A stretch of DNA of 22,790 nucleotides from an uncultured Lachnospiraceae bacterium. Lineage in GTDB: Bacteria; Bacillota; Clostridia; Lachnospirales; Lachnospiraceae. A program made the translations under genes and the position numbers. Shown here piece by piece: positions 13,898-20,833 of this stretch (its first letter is position 1; every line of letters begins with the position of its first letter). The notes below the pieces were generated by a model. It searched no databases. It was given only the letters and a program-made list of their open reading frames with translations, and was not told the DNA's origin. Where the stretch lies: assembly GCA_910577765.1 (NCBI GenBank), contig CAJTOV010000055.1, positions 1 to 22,790 of the forward strand, given 5' to 3'.

Positions 13898-15091
13898 CTA
13901 CGGAATCCACACCCCGCCTTCCCCCACATAATACCCGTCCGGTGTCCGGGTATTGGCCAGGAGGGCGCCGTCGGGACCGCAGTAATACCAGTTCTGGTTG
14001 TAATACTGCCAGCCGTAGCGGATGTAGCCGGATTCATTGAAGCAGTACCACCGGCCGTCGATGCACTGCCAGCAGTTCCGGGGCCAGGTGCCGTCGGCAA
14101 ACTGGTACCACCACCCGTGCTGGTCCAGACACCAGTGGCTGCCGGATCCGGTAACCACCCCGGGCCCGGTCCGGTAACCGCCGTTTCCGCCCAGGCCGCT
14201 GACACCGGGACCGCCGCTGCTTCCGCCGGGACCTCCGGCATCATAATAGCCCCCGGACACTCCGGGCCCCCGGTTGGAGCCGTAGCTGCTGCCGCCGGGG
14301 CCGCCGGAAGAAACATGGTCGCTGAGATCATCGGCCTCCGCCGCAGACACGTACCAGGAATCGGAACTGGCCCAGTCCCCCTTCTCGGACCCGCTTCCCA
14401 CAGCCCGTACCTCAAAGTAATAATCCCCCCGCCGGGTAATACTCCCGGCAAACTGGTAATAACTTTCACTGGCAGTCCGTGTGGAGGTGACAGAAGAATT
14501 CCCCCTGTAGAGCCGCACCTGGTAGCTTCTGGCACGGGGATTGGTGTCCCACACCGCGGTTCCGTCCGACTCATCCCACCGGGGATTCGTCACAGTCAGG
14601 TCCCCATTCTCCAGCTTTCCCAGCCGCAGAGTCAGCACCAGGGTCTCCTTATTGTCTGTCCGCCGGGCCGTCACATAGGCAGCTTCCTGGCCGCTTAAGA
14701 CAAATCCCTTCTTTCCCGTCTCTGCAAAATAATACCCGCTGTCCGCAAAAAGCTCCACCGACACCCGCGGCGTCATGCCGCCCATCCAGTCGTCATCTTC
14801 ATTGAGAATCTCCGTTCCCCCTACCCGGAATCCGCCGCTTTCCGCCGTAACCGTCACACGGCCTCCGCTGCTTCCCGGCGCAATATCCGACGCAACATGC
14901 AGCCGCACCTCCCCCACCGGCGTCCGTGTCTCAGCCCCCCAGGCAGACGCCGGGCCACTGCCGGCGCTTCCCTCCAAGACCAGGAACAGGAAAACCAAAA
15001 GAAGCAGAAAAGCCTTCCCTCTTCCATGTCCCTTGCCGCTTTGGGAAATACCGGTCCTATTTATCACTTTTTTTATCACACAATTAATCAT
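13898..15091 (-). CDS. Secreted cell-wall-binding-repeat protein with fibronectin-like domain
   Basis: A 397-residue exported protein. A basic N-terminus precedes the hydrophobic signal core AFLLLLVFLFLVLEG (about 27-41). Residues 60-165 form a beta-rich domain (GEVRLHVASDIAPGSSGGRVTV...). Residues about 165-255 look like a fibronectin type III module (YQVRLYRGN, GDYYFEVRAVG). A Gly/Pro/Ser linker of about 55 residues follows, then about 70 residues of choline-binding-type repeats (GWWYQFADGTWPRNCWQ, GRWYCFNESGYIRYGW, NWYYCGPDGALL). It would be anchored to wall glycans or teichoic acid. It is the last gene of the histidine-kinase unit, 39 nt behind it. Its N-terminal beta domain resembles the 77-residue protein at 16594-16827. 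Confidence 0.82.
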   Translation of the reverse strand: MINCVIKKVINRTGISQSGKGHGRGKAFLLLLVFLFLVLEGSAGSGPASAWGAETRTPVGEVRLHVASDIAPGSSGGRVTVTAESGGFRVGGTEILNEDDDWMGGMTPRVSVELFADSGYYFAETGKKGFVLSGQEAAYVTARRTDNKETLVLTLRLGKLENGDLTVTNPRWDESDGTAVWDTNPRARSYQVRLYRGNSSVTSTRTASESYYQFAGSITRRGDYYFEVRAVGSGSEKGDWASSDSWYVSAAEADDLSDHVSSGGPGGSSYGSNRGPGVSGGYYDAGGPGGSSGGPGVSGLGGNGGYRTGPGVVTGSGSHWCLDQHGWWYQFADGTWPRNCWQCIDGRWYCFNESGYIRYGWQYYNQNWYYCGPDGALLANTRTPDGYYVGEGGVWIP

Positions 15092-15130
15092 ATATGCCCT
15101 GTTTTCCTCCGTGCTTCCCGGAATCTTTAC

Positions 15131-16543
15131 CTACTCCCCCAGATTCACCGCCCGCGGCAATGAAAATATAAACTCGGACCCCACACCCTCCGTGCTGATC
15201 ACATCAATATTCTCCCCGTGGGCCTGGATAATCTCCTTGACAATGGACAGCCCCAGTCCAGTGCCCCGCTTGTCCTTGCCCCGGGACTGGTCTGTCTTGT
15301 AAAACCGCTCAAACACCTTTTTCACGCTGTCCTTGGGAATCCCGATGCCCGTGTCCTTCACAGACACAAAGACCTTCTCATACCGGGCCGAAGCCTGGAT
15401 GTAGATGGTGGAATCCTGGTAACTGAACTTGATGGCATTATCAATGAGATTGTAAAGGACCTGCTGGATCTTGCCCATATCTGCATACACCATCTGGATA
15501 TTGTCGGAAAATGTCAGATCAAAGTTAATATTCTTTTTCTCGCAGGTTCCCTCAAAGGAAGCCGCCGTATCCTTGATCACCCGGTTAATATCAAAATTCC
15601 CCCGGCTTAGGTAACCCTTGCTGTCCAGGGAATTCAGGGTCAGCAGGCCCTGGGTCAGCTTATTCAGCCGGTCTGTCTCGGAAATCACACGGTTTAAGTA
15701 TTTCTCCTGCATTTCCGGCGGAATCGTGCCGTCAATAATAGCCTCCAGATATCCCTTGATGGAGGTCAGGGGCGACCGGAAATCATGGGACACATTGGCA
15801 ATAAACGTCTTCTGGTACTCCTCCATCTTGTCAAGCTCGCTGGACATATAGTTGAGGGTTGCCGCCAGATAGCCCATTTCATCGTGGGTGTGGACATCGA
15901 TCTGGTGGTCCAGGTTGCCTGCGGCATATTCATTGGCCCCGGCGGTAATCTTCTTTAAAGGAATGTACACGGTCAGGGCAAAGACCAGAAGAATACTTAA
16001 GGAAAGCACCAGCATAATGGCTGCGGTAATATACACCACATTCAGCCCCCGGTTGCCGGATTCCAGAATCCGGTTCATGGGAAGATGCACCAGCACATAG
16101 CCGTAAGTATTGTAATTTCCCGTAATGGGGGCGGATACCGTCACCACATCATAGGGAAACTGGCCGTAATAATTGCCGATACAGTAGGACCGGTTGCCTG
16201 CTGCCGTAGGGTCAAACTCCTCAATCAGAACCCCGGACCTGGTGGACCGGTTGCTGTCCACCACAATCACACCCCGGCGGTTCACCACCCAGATGTCTGC
16301 CTGCAAAACTCCCGCCACCGCCTGGAGCTGGGGATACACGGAATTTAAATCCTGCTTCTTGCCCTGGTAGAAGCTGCTGTAAGCCGAGGCAATCTGGTTG
16401 GCCTGGTCATACATTTCCTCGGTCTTTGCCTCCACAAGCTGACTGTACATCAGCCGGGAGGACAAGGTGGAAATGGTGATAAAGCCCAGGATACCGAACA
16501 CCAGGTAGCCCAGAAGAAATTTTATATAAAGAGAATGTCGCAT
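15131..16543 (-). CDS. Membrane sensor histidine kinase, no adjacent response regulator
   Basis: A 470-residue kinase. TM1 is about 8-28, an extracellular sensor region about 30-165, TM2 about 168-194, a HAMP domain about 190-242, HisKA with the phospho-accepting H253 in VSHDFRSPLTSIKGYL, and a HATPase domain with N-box NLIDNAIKF (365-373), G1 DTGIGIP (397-403), F-box FERFYKTD and G2 GTGLGLS (427-433). All catalytic elements are present. The start ATG has AAGGTGA about 6 nt upstream. No response regulator gene lies within the window on either side, so it is an orphan here. The genes on both sides encode exported proteins with related N-terminal domains, which suggests an envelope-linked signal. 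Confidence 0.93.
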   Translation of the reverse strand: MRHSLYIKFLLGYLVFGILGFITISTLSSRLMYSQLVEAKTEEMYDQANQIASAYSSFYQGKKQDLNSVYPQLQAVAGVLQADIWVVNRRGVIVVDSNRSTRSGVLIEEFDPTAAGNRSYCIGNYYGQFPYDVVTVSAPITGNYNTYGYVLVHLPMNRILESGNRGLNVVYITAAIMLVLSLSILLVFALTVYIPLKKITAGANEYAAGNLDHQIDVHTHDEMGYLAATLNYMSSELDKMEEYQKTFIANVSHDFRSPLTSIKGYLEAIIDGTIPPEMQEKYLNRVISETDRLNKLTQGLLTLNSLDSKGYLSRGNFDINRVIKDTAASFEGTCEKKNINFDLTFSDNIQMVYADMGKIQQVLYNLIDNAIKFSYQDSTIYIQASARYEKVFVSVKDTGIGIPKDSVKKVFERFYKTDQSRGKDKRGTGLGLSIVKEIIQAHGENIDVISTEGVGSEFIFSLPRAVNLGE

Positions 16544-16593
16544 GGATTGTCACCTTGTGGATTGAATACGGAAATCTGCACCGCCGGAACCGT

Positions 16594-16827
16594 CTACTGA
16601 ATCCATACACCGTCCCCGGTGGTCACTTCCACCTCACTGCTGCTTCCCCCGGTCTCAATCTCCGAGCGGAACACCAGGCGGATCTCCTCCACCGGCTCCC
16701 GGTCCTCCTCCGCCAGGGCCGTGCCCGTCATGGCCAGGGCCAGGCAGGCGGTAAGGCACATACACCGGTATGGCCGGAATCTGTCTGTTGGGTTCATGGT
16801 TTTTCCGTTTATGCGTTTTCGGTTCAT
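16594..16827 (-). CDS. Small exported protein, possibly a truncated paralogue of the cell-wall-binding protein
   Basis: A 77-residue product starting at an ATG with AGGAGG just upstream. It has a signal peptide (basic start, then CMCLTACLALAMTGTALAEE with a likely cut after ALA) and about 45 mature residues, EEIRLVFRSEIETGGSSSEVEV and more. That mature part resembles the start of the mature 13898-15091 protein (GEVRLHVASDIAPGSSGGRVTV). It ends in a TAG at 16594-16596. After the stop the frame continues with TVPAVQISVF, which resembles TPRVSVELF further along in the larger protein. So this could be a decayed or amber-stopped longer gene, or a real short secreted protein. It is the first gene of the promoter at 16883-16911 and precedes the kinase by 50 nt. 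Confidence 0.6.
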   Translation of the reverse strand: MNRKRINGKTMNPTDRFRPYRCMCLTACLALAMTGTALAEEDREPVEEIRLVFRSEIETGGSSSEVEVTTGDGVWIQ

Positions 16828-16882
16828 AGCTCCTCCTGATCTGGACTGGTGCAGCAATGTACTGGTCCCTGTAACTACATTT

Positions 16883-16911
16883 AGTATATCGTGAATTTTT
16901 TTGAAATTCAA
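16883..16911 (-). promoter_or_regulatory. Sigma-A promoter of the small-protein/histidine-kinase/wall-protein unit
   Basis: Minus strand: -35 TTGAAT (complement of 16906-16911), 17-nt spacer, -10 TATACT (complement of 16883-16888). Transcription would begin about 50 nt upstream of the ATG at 16827. Confidence 0.7.
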
Positions 16912-16998
16912 CAGCAAGTTTTGCAGCAGACCGGGCGGACACTCTGTCATGAATCTCCTTTTCCCCGCATTTCTCCCTTTCCTGACAGCAATCTCTCA

Positions 16999-17028
16999 AG
17001 GTATTTTCCCGCCGGGAATCCATACTAA
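16999..17028 (+). promoter_or_regulatory. Probable sigma-E (sporulation) promoter of cotJABC
   Basis: AGGTATTT at 16999-17006 and CATACTAA at 17021-17028 are separated by 14 nt. This fits the mother-cell sigma-E pattern (ATA-type -35, about 14 nt, CATACA-like -10). cotJ is sigma-E-dependent in Bacillus subtilis. The predicted leader of about 100 nt contains the hairpin repeat at 17045-17098. Confidence 0.6.
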
Positions 17029-17044
17029 AGAACAGGCAGATATC

Positions 17045-17098
17045 CGTTACTGTTAGCGGATGGCATCTTCTTTTCCGGCTATGCCGGACAAAAAGATG
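17045..17098. repeat. Hairpin-forming interspersed repeat, copy 2 (cotJ leader)
   Basis: Matches 1027-1080 at 44 of 54 positions. Positions 17064-17078 pair with 17084-17098 around CTATG, with 13 of 15 pairs. It lies between the predicted sigma-E promoter and the ribosome binding site of cotJA, so it would be transcribed as a stable 5' leader hairpin. Confidence 0.65.
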
Positions 17099-17136
17099 GC
17101 TGCCGAATCTCGAACCAAAGGAAAGGAGTGGTATCT

Positions 17137-17331
17137 ATGGATTTCTGCAATTGTAAATCAGCGGCACCCACGTCCCCGGCACCGGAGGCGGAACTGGTTC
17201 TGGCCATGGCTACGGTTCCCATGCAGACCTGGGAGACCATTTATGAACCGGCTGTGGGACTGGGCCAGGGAACCATTTTCCCCGGGCTGGACAAACCATT
17301 TTATGTGACAGGAGGTGGCAGACTTGTCTGA
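17137..17331 (+). CDS. cotJA: Spore coat protein CotJA
   Basis: A 64-residue protein with the CotJA hallmarks LAMATVPMQTWETIYEPAVGLGQGTIFPGLDKPF. It belongs to the inner spore coat and needs CotJC for assembly in Bacillus. An upstream in-frame GTG (17128) overlaps the SD; the ATG at 17137 lies 8 nt after AAAGGAG and is preferred. Its last codons overlap the start of cotJB. Confidence 0.9.
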   Translation: MDFCNCKSAAPTSPAPEAELVLAMATVPMQTWETIYEPAVGLGQGTIFPGLDKPFYVTGGGRLV

Positions 17332-17623
17332 ACGTGCAAAGCTTTTGCGGCAGATCCAGGAGATCGGCTTTACCATGGACGACCTGCTTTTGTATCTGGA
17401 CACCCATCCTCTGGATCCTGATGCCATGGAGGCATTTTCCCAGGCCAGGGAACAGCGCTGCCGGCTGACTAAGGAGTACTCCGGCAAGTTCGAGCCCCTG
17501 ACCTTATGCCAGGTGTGCCCGGACACCAGCAATACAACCGGAACCTTTACCAAATATCCGGGACAGAAGCATTTTACCTGGTCTGACGGACCTCTGCCCT
17601 GGGACAACCAAGGAGGTGTGTGA
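17324..17623 (+). CDS. cotJB: Spore coat protein CotJB
   Basis: A 99-residue protein with the CotJB pattern LLRQIQEIGFTMDDLLLYLDTHPLDPDAMEAF followed by KEYSGKFEPLT. The frame is open from a GTG at 17315, but that codon overlaps GGAGG itself; the TTG at 17324 is 8 nt after GGAGG (17311-17315) and gives the normal family N-terminus. It overlaps the cotJA stop by 8 nt, implying translational coupling. The C-terminal 30 residues, up to SDGPLPWDNQGGV, are variable in the family. Confidence 0.88.
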   Translation: MSERAKLLRQIQEIGFTMDDLLLYLDTHPLDPDAMEAFSQAREQRCRLTKEYSGKFEPLTLCQVCPDTSNTTGTFTKYPGQKHFTWSDGPLPWDNQGGV

Positions 17624-17625
17624 CC

Positions 17626-18243
17626 ATGTGGACTTATGAAAAACGATTACAGTACCCGGTAAATATTACAAAGACCTGCCCCAAAACAGCATCCCTGATC
17701 ATCAGCCAGTTCGGCGGCCCCGACGGGGAGCTGGCAGCGTCCATGCGTTATCTTTCCCAGCGCTACACCATGCCATGCAAGGAGACTGCCGGCCTGTTGA
17801 CGGACATCGGCACGGAAGAGCTGGCACACCTGGAGCTTATCTGTGCCATGATTTTCCAGCTTACAAAGAATATGAAGGCCGAAGACGCCAAAGCCGCCGG
17901 ATTCGACGCCTATTATGTGGACCACACTTCCGGAATCTGGCCTGCGGCTGCGGCCGGGGTGCCTTTTAATGCCTGCGAATTCCAGTCCAAGGGGGATGCT
18001 GTCACAGACCTGTTCGAGGATCTGGCCGCGGAACAGAAGGCCCGGTCCACCTACGAGAATCTGATCCGCATCATCCCGGACCCGGAGGTGCGGGAACCCT
18101 TAAAATTTCTGCGGGAACGGGAGGTGGTACACTTCCAGCGGTTCGGGGAAGCTCTGGAACGGATTAAGACGAAACTGGATGCAAAGAATTTTTATTATTT
18201 TAATGCTGAGTTTGATAAAGACGTAAAAATAGCGGGAGTCTGA
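17626..18243 (+). CDS. cotJC: Spore coat protein CotJC, manganese-catalase family
   Basis: A 205-residue di-manganese catalase-like coat protein. It starts MWTYEKRLQYPVNITKTCP, and carries the four-helix metal ligands: E in the QFGGPDGELAASMRYL helix, E and H in GTEELAHLEL, E in LAAEQKARSTYENL, and E/H in REREVVHFQRF. Length is slightly above the Bacillus protein (189). The ATG at 17626 lies 9 nt behind AGGAGG (17611-17616) and 2 nt after the cotJB stop; an in-frame GTG at 17620 is too near the SD. It ends ahead of the strong terminator at 18331-18382. Confidence 0.93.
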   Translation: MWTYEKRLQYPVNITKTCPKTASLIISQFGGPDGELAASMRYLSQRYTMPCKETAGLLTDIGTEELAHLELICAMIFQLTKNMKAEDAKAAGFDAYYVDHTSGIWPAAAAGVPFNACEFQSKGDAVTDLFEDLAAEQKARSTYENLIRIIPDPEVREPLKFLREREVVHFQRFGEALERIKTKLDAKNFYYFNAEFDKDVKIAGV

Positions 18244-18330
18244 GCCGGACATTGTTCCTGAATGCCGGAAATCTCCCGGTCTGCCGCTTTCTCTCCATAG
18301 AAAGTATAGAGCAGCAATATGGCAAAAACA

Positions 18331-18382
18331 GAATTCCACAATATAGATATCCGTGCGGACGGGTACCTGTATTGTGGAATTC
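18331..18382. terminator. Compound bidirectional terminator between cotJC and the second Rpn gene
   Basis: GAATTCCACAATA (18331-18343) pairs with its exact complement at 18370-18382. Inside, CCGT and ACGG form a second stem with flanking TA pairs. The plus strand continues CCTTTCTTTTTTC, a good T-run for cotJABC. The minus strand continues TGTTTTTGCC, serving the Rpn gene whose stop is at 18395. Confidence 0.85.
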
Positions 18383-18394
18383 CCTTTCTTTTTT

Positions 18395-19474
18395 CTATAG
18401 ATGGTATTCCCTGTATTTCCTTTTTAATGCTTCCGGATCATCCTTCAACAGCCGGAAACGGTCTCCCTCACCAGCCGCAGTCATACGGTCCATAAGCGCA
18501 AACAGTCGTTTTTCTCCTCGCTCCTCGCCGATTTTTATCCCCTGGTCAATATAGTCCTTGCGCATACTGTTCCGGTCCAACTGCTCAATCTCCCTGGTAA
18601 TATACTGGTAACGCAGGGTCCGGTCCGAGTTGATCCGCTCCATTTCTCCTACAACCTGCTGCTTGTATTCGTCCTGCATAGCCATCTCCTCCAACAATTT
18701 CCAGTCACCGGCGGATATAAGTCTCGCCCACTGGTACACTTCTGTCTGCTGCTCCTTTTCATCCGCAGTGTTTATCTTGTTTAAGTATAGCACGCGCAGG
18801 CTCATTTTGTCACTGTATACCTTGCTGGTCTTTTCCTCAATCAGGCGTACCACCAAGTAAAGCCGGTCCAGTTCCAGCACATCAAAGGTCAGGATACTGA
18901 TGTGGATACAAGGTTCCAGGGCAGAATATTCTGTTCCGCTTGTCAGGTCAGAGGTATACATCCGGCTTAAGTAAAATAGGGACCGTTCCTTCCAGTAGCT
19001 CTGTTGCCGCACCTGGAGTTCAATGTTGATCTTGCGCTCATGGTTTAAATGTACCTTCACATCCAGAATTCCCTCTTTGTCTGCCGTATAGTCCCCCTGC
19101 TGGAACGGGTCCAGAAACTCCAGGTCCACGATCTCCTCCGTGGGGATATCCAGCAGGGCAGCCAGAAGCCCGGTCAGGGCCTTCTTATTGTGGAATACCC
19201 GCCTGAACGCAAAATCATTTACCAGCCGTACATTCAGCTTCTGGTCACTGTCAGCCAGTTTCCGTATCTGTTCCATTCTGGCTTTTTCCGGCAGTGGGGC
19301 AATTTCCCTTATAATACGGTCCATGTCCATAAGTAGCTGCGGATGTGTTCTGTATGGGTTAGTCTCCCACACTCCTGGCTGCCCGTCTGCCAGTTTGTGC
19401 TGCTGTTTCTGTAAATCTCTGTCTGATGACAGAACTGCCTCTTTAGTTTCTTTTCTGATTTCTTTTCCTGTCAT
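18395..19474 (-). CDS. Rpn/PD-(D/E)XK nuclease family putative transposase (second, distinct type)
   Basis: A 359-residue protein of the Rpn/PDDEXK nuclease-transposase superfamily. An extra helical N-terminus of about 75 residues precedes the core. NDFAFRRVF (86-94), LLAALLDIP (103-111) and LEFLDPFQQGDYTADKEGILDVK are typical; the catalytic set is D138 with E152 and Q154 in NIELQVRQQ. YWKERSLFYLSRMYTS and the C-terminal RKDYIDQGIKIGEERGE with a charged tail complete the family pattern. It differs strongly from the protein at 13-795. Start ATG has AAAGGAG 7 nt upstream; its own promoter is at 19570-19598. Role presumed DNA cleavage and recombination, inferred from E. coli relatives. Confidence 0.85.
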   Translation of the reverse strand: MTGKEIRKETKEAVLSSDRDLQKQQHKLADGQPGVWETNPYRTHPQLLMDMDRIIREIAPLPEKARMEQIRKLADSDQKLNVRLVNDFAFRRVFHNKKALTGLLAALLDIPTEEIVDLEFLDPFQQGDYTADKEGILDVKVHLNHERKINIELQVRQQSYWKERSLFYLSRMYTSDLTSGTEYSALEPCIHISILTFDVLELDRLYLVVRLIEEKTSKVYSDKMSLRVLYLNKINTADEKEQQTEVYQWARLISAGDWKLLEEMAMQDEYKQQVVGEMERINSDRTLRYQYITREIEQLDRNSMRKDYIDQGIKIGEERGEKRLFALMDRMTAAGEGDRFRLLKDDPEALKRKYREYHL

Positions 19475-19515
19475 TGGTATTCTCCTTTTTCATTATTAAT
19501 TTTACACTGGAATCA

Positions 19516-19531
19516 CTGGCAGAACTGCCAG
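19516..19531. promoter_or_regulatory. Palindrome in the leader of the second Rpn gene
   Basis: CTGGCAG-AA-CTGCCAG, a perfect 7-bp inverted repeat, between the predicted transcription start and the SD of the Rpn gene. It could be an operator or an mRNA hairpin. Confidence 0.4.
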
Positions 19532-19569
19532 AAATAACCCGGATAGACAATTTCGGGAAGTGTGCATTT

Positions 19570-19598
19570 ATATTATCACGTTCTATGAGAATTTACAA
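19570..19598 (-). promoter_or_regulatory. Probable promoter of the second Rpn gene
   Basis: Minus strand: -35 TTGTAA (complement of 19593-19598), 17-nt spacer, -10 TAATAT (complement of 19570-19575); leader about 90 nt. Confidence 0.55.
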
Positions 19599-19657
19599 GA
19601 AAAAACAGACTGTTTATAATTTTTTAACAATACCCTCAGTGGACAAGGGGAAAACAA

Positions 19658-19700
19658 GACAAAAACAGACATCAAGCTGACTTGTAAAACTGTTTTTGTC
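19658..19700 (-). terminator. Possible terminator of the tct/yiaK-like operon
   Basis: GACAAAAACAG (19658-19668) and its complement (19690-19700) form an 11-bp stem with a 21-nt loop; on the minus strand TTGTTTTCC follows. AT-rich and weak, but the only candidate in the 19599-19804 stretch, where I see no gene. Confidence 0.35.
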
Positions 19701-19804
19701 CTATTTTCCACATCGGACGATCGCCACAGCCTACAACCCGGGTTCCGCCCATTACGTTCATCCTCCCAGCCGCTCAGCGTAGCAGGCCGGGCTGTAAACG
19801 TCAT

Positions 19805-20815
19805 CTACAGCCCCACAATCTCCTCCCACACCGCATCCTCCACAAAAATCCCATTGGCGTCATGGTCGGCCCGGAAGCGGGCAAAGTCTTCTCCGGGAGC
19901 CAGAACCCCCTGGGAATGCTCGTCCAGGACAGCGCTTTTAAGATGGGCCAGGGCCTTTTCCAGAATCTCCTCCCTGCGCTCCCGGGAAGCAATCTTTGAC
20001 GGGTCCACGAAGATCATCACCTGGGATGCACCGCCGCAGCTTCCCTTTCCCACCTGGTCCAGGTCCGCGGCTCCCATGCCGTCGGTAAGCATGGCACCCA
20101 TCACATCCAGCATAAAGGACAGGCTGGAGCCTTTCCAGTAGCCCATAGGCAGAATACGGCGGCTCTCCTCAATGGCGCCGGGATCATCGGTCAGATTTCC
20201 GTCCCTGTCAAATCCCCCTGGGAAGGGGAGCTTCTTTCCGGCCAGCCTGGTCATGGCCAGCTTGCCGTAGGCATACTGGGACACAGCCATGTCCATGACC
20301 ACCGGCTCCCCGCCATGAAGCCCCGGGACCGCCATGACAAACGGATTGTTGCCCAGGCGGCATTCCTTTGCACCCCAGGGAGGCATCACGGATTCGGTGT
20401 TGGTCCACAAAATAGCTATGTATCCTTTCCTGGCAGCGTAAATCCCGTAACTTCCGCCCCGCATCCAGTGGGTGGTATTCTTAAGGCCGATCATACTGAT
20501 TCCGTGCCGTCCGGCCAGCTCCATCCCCCGGTCCGCAGCAAAAAGGGCATTGAGAATTCCCGGCCCCATGTTGCCGTTGTAGATTTGCAGGGCACCCAGG
20601 TCCTTCTCCAGGGTGGGCTCCGCCTCCGGGTCCACCCACCCCTTCTGCAAATAATCCGCAAACCGGGCCACCCGCCCCGTGCCGTGGGAATATACACCGT
20701 CATAGGTAGTCTCCGTATGGATACGGGCACAGACGGCCGCCTTTTCCGCACTCATCCCGTACTTTATGAATACACGTCTGATCTCCTGGTACAGCTGGTC
20801 AAATGATAACCTCAT
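19805..20815 (-). CDS. YiaK-like 2,3-diketo-L-gulonate reductase (Ldh/malate dehydrogenase-2 family)
   Basis: A 336-residue NAD(P)H-dependent reductase of the Ldh2/YiaK family, which uses a fold unrelated to classical Rossmann dehydrogenases. From memory it follows E. coli YiaK closely: GVYSHGTGRVARF (with the catalytic-histidine SHG), NTTHWMRGGSYG, YIAILWTNTESVMPPWGAKECRLG in outline, DMAVSQYAYGKL, and ILPMGYWKGSSLS. NTTHWMRGGSYG and PPWGAKE are distinctive for YiaK rather than for malate, ureidoglycolate or sulfolactate dehydrogenases. It sits 18 nt after tctA with AAAGGAG as SD. It suggests that the TctA system imports a related keto-sugar acid. Substrate assignment is inference. Confidence 0.8.
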   Translation of the reverse strand: MRLSFDQLYQEIRRVFIKYGMSAEKAAVCARIHTETTYDGVYSHGTGRVARFADYLQKGWVDPEAEPTLEKDLGALQIYNGNMGPGILNALFAADRGMELAGRHGISMIGLKNTTHWMRGGSYGIYAARKGYIAILWTNTESVMPPWGAKECRLGNNPFVMAVPGLHGGEPVVMDMAVSQYAYGKLAMTRLAGKKLPFPGGFDRDGNLTDDPGAIEESRRILPMGYWKGSSLSFMLDVMGAMLTDGMGAADLDQVGKGSCGGASQVMIFVDPSKIASRERREEILEKALAHLKSAVLDEHSQGVLAPGEDFARFRADHDANGIFVEDAVWEEIVGL

Positions 20816-20833
20816 GATTTTTCTCCTTTCCCA

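Noticed and set aside
13840..14574. 244-codon minus-strand frame rich in Pro, Gly, Ala and Thr
   Set aside because: It overlaps the cell-wall-binding gene in another frame; its composition follows from the Gly-rich linker codons.
17158..17607. 149-codon minus-strand frame opposite cotJA and cotJB
   Set aside because: Shadow of two well-recognised coat genes with their own ribosome binding sites.
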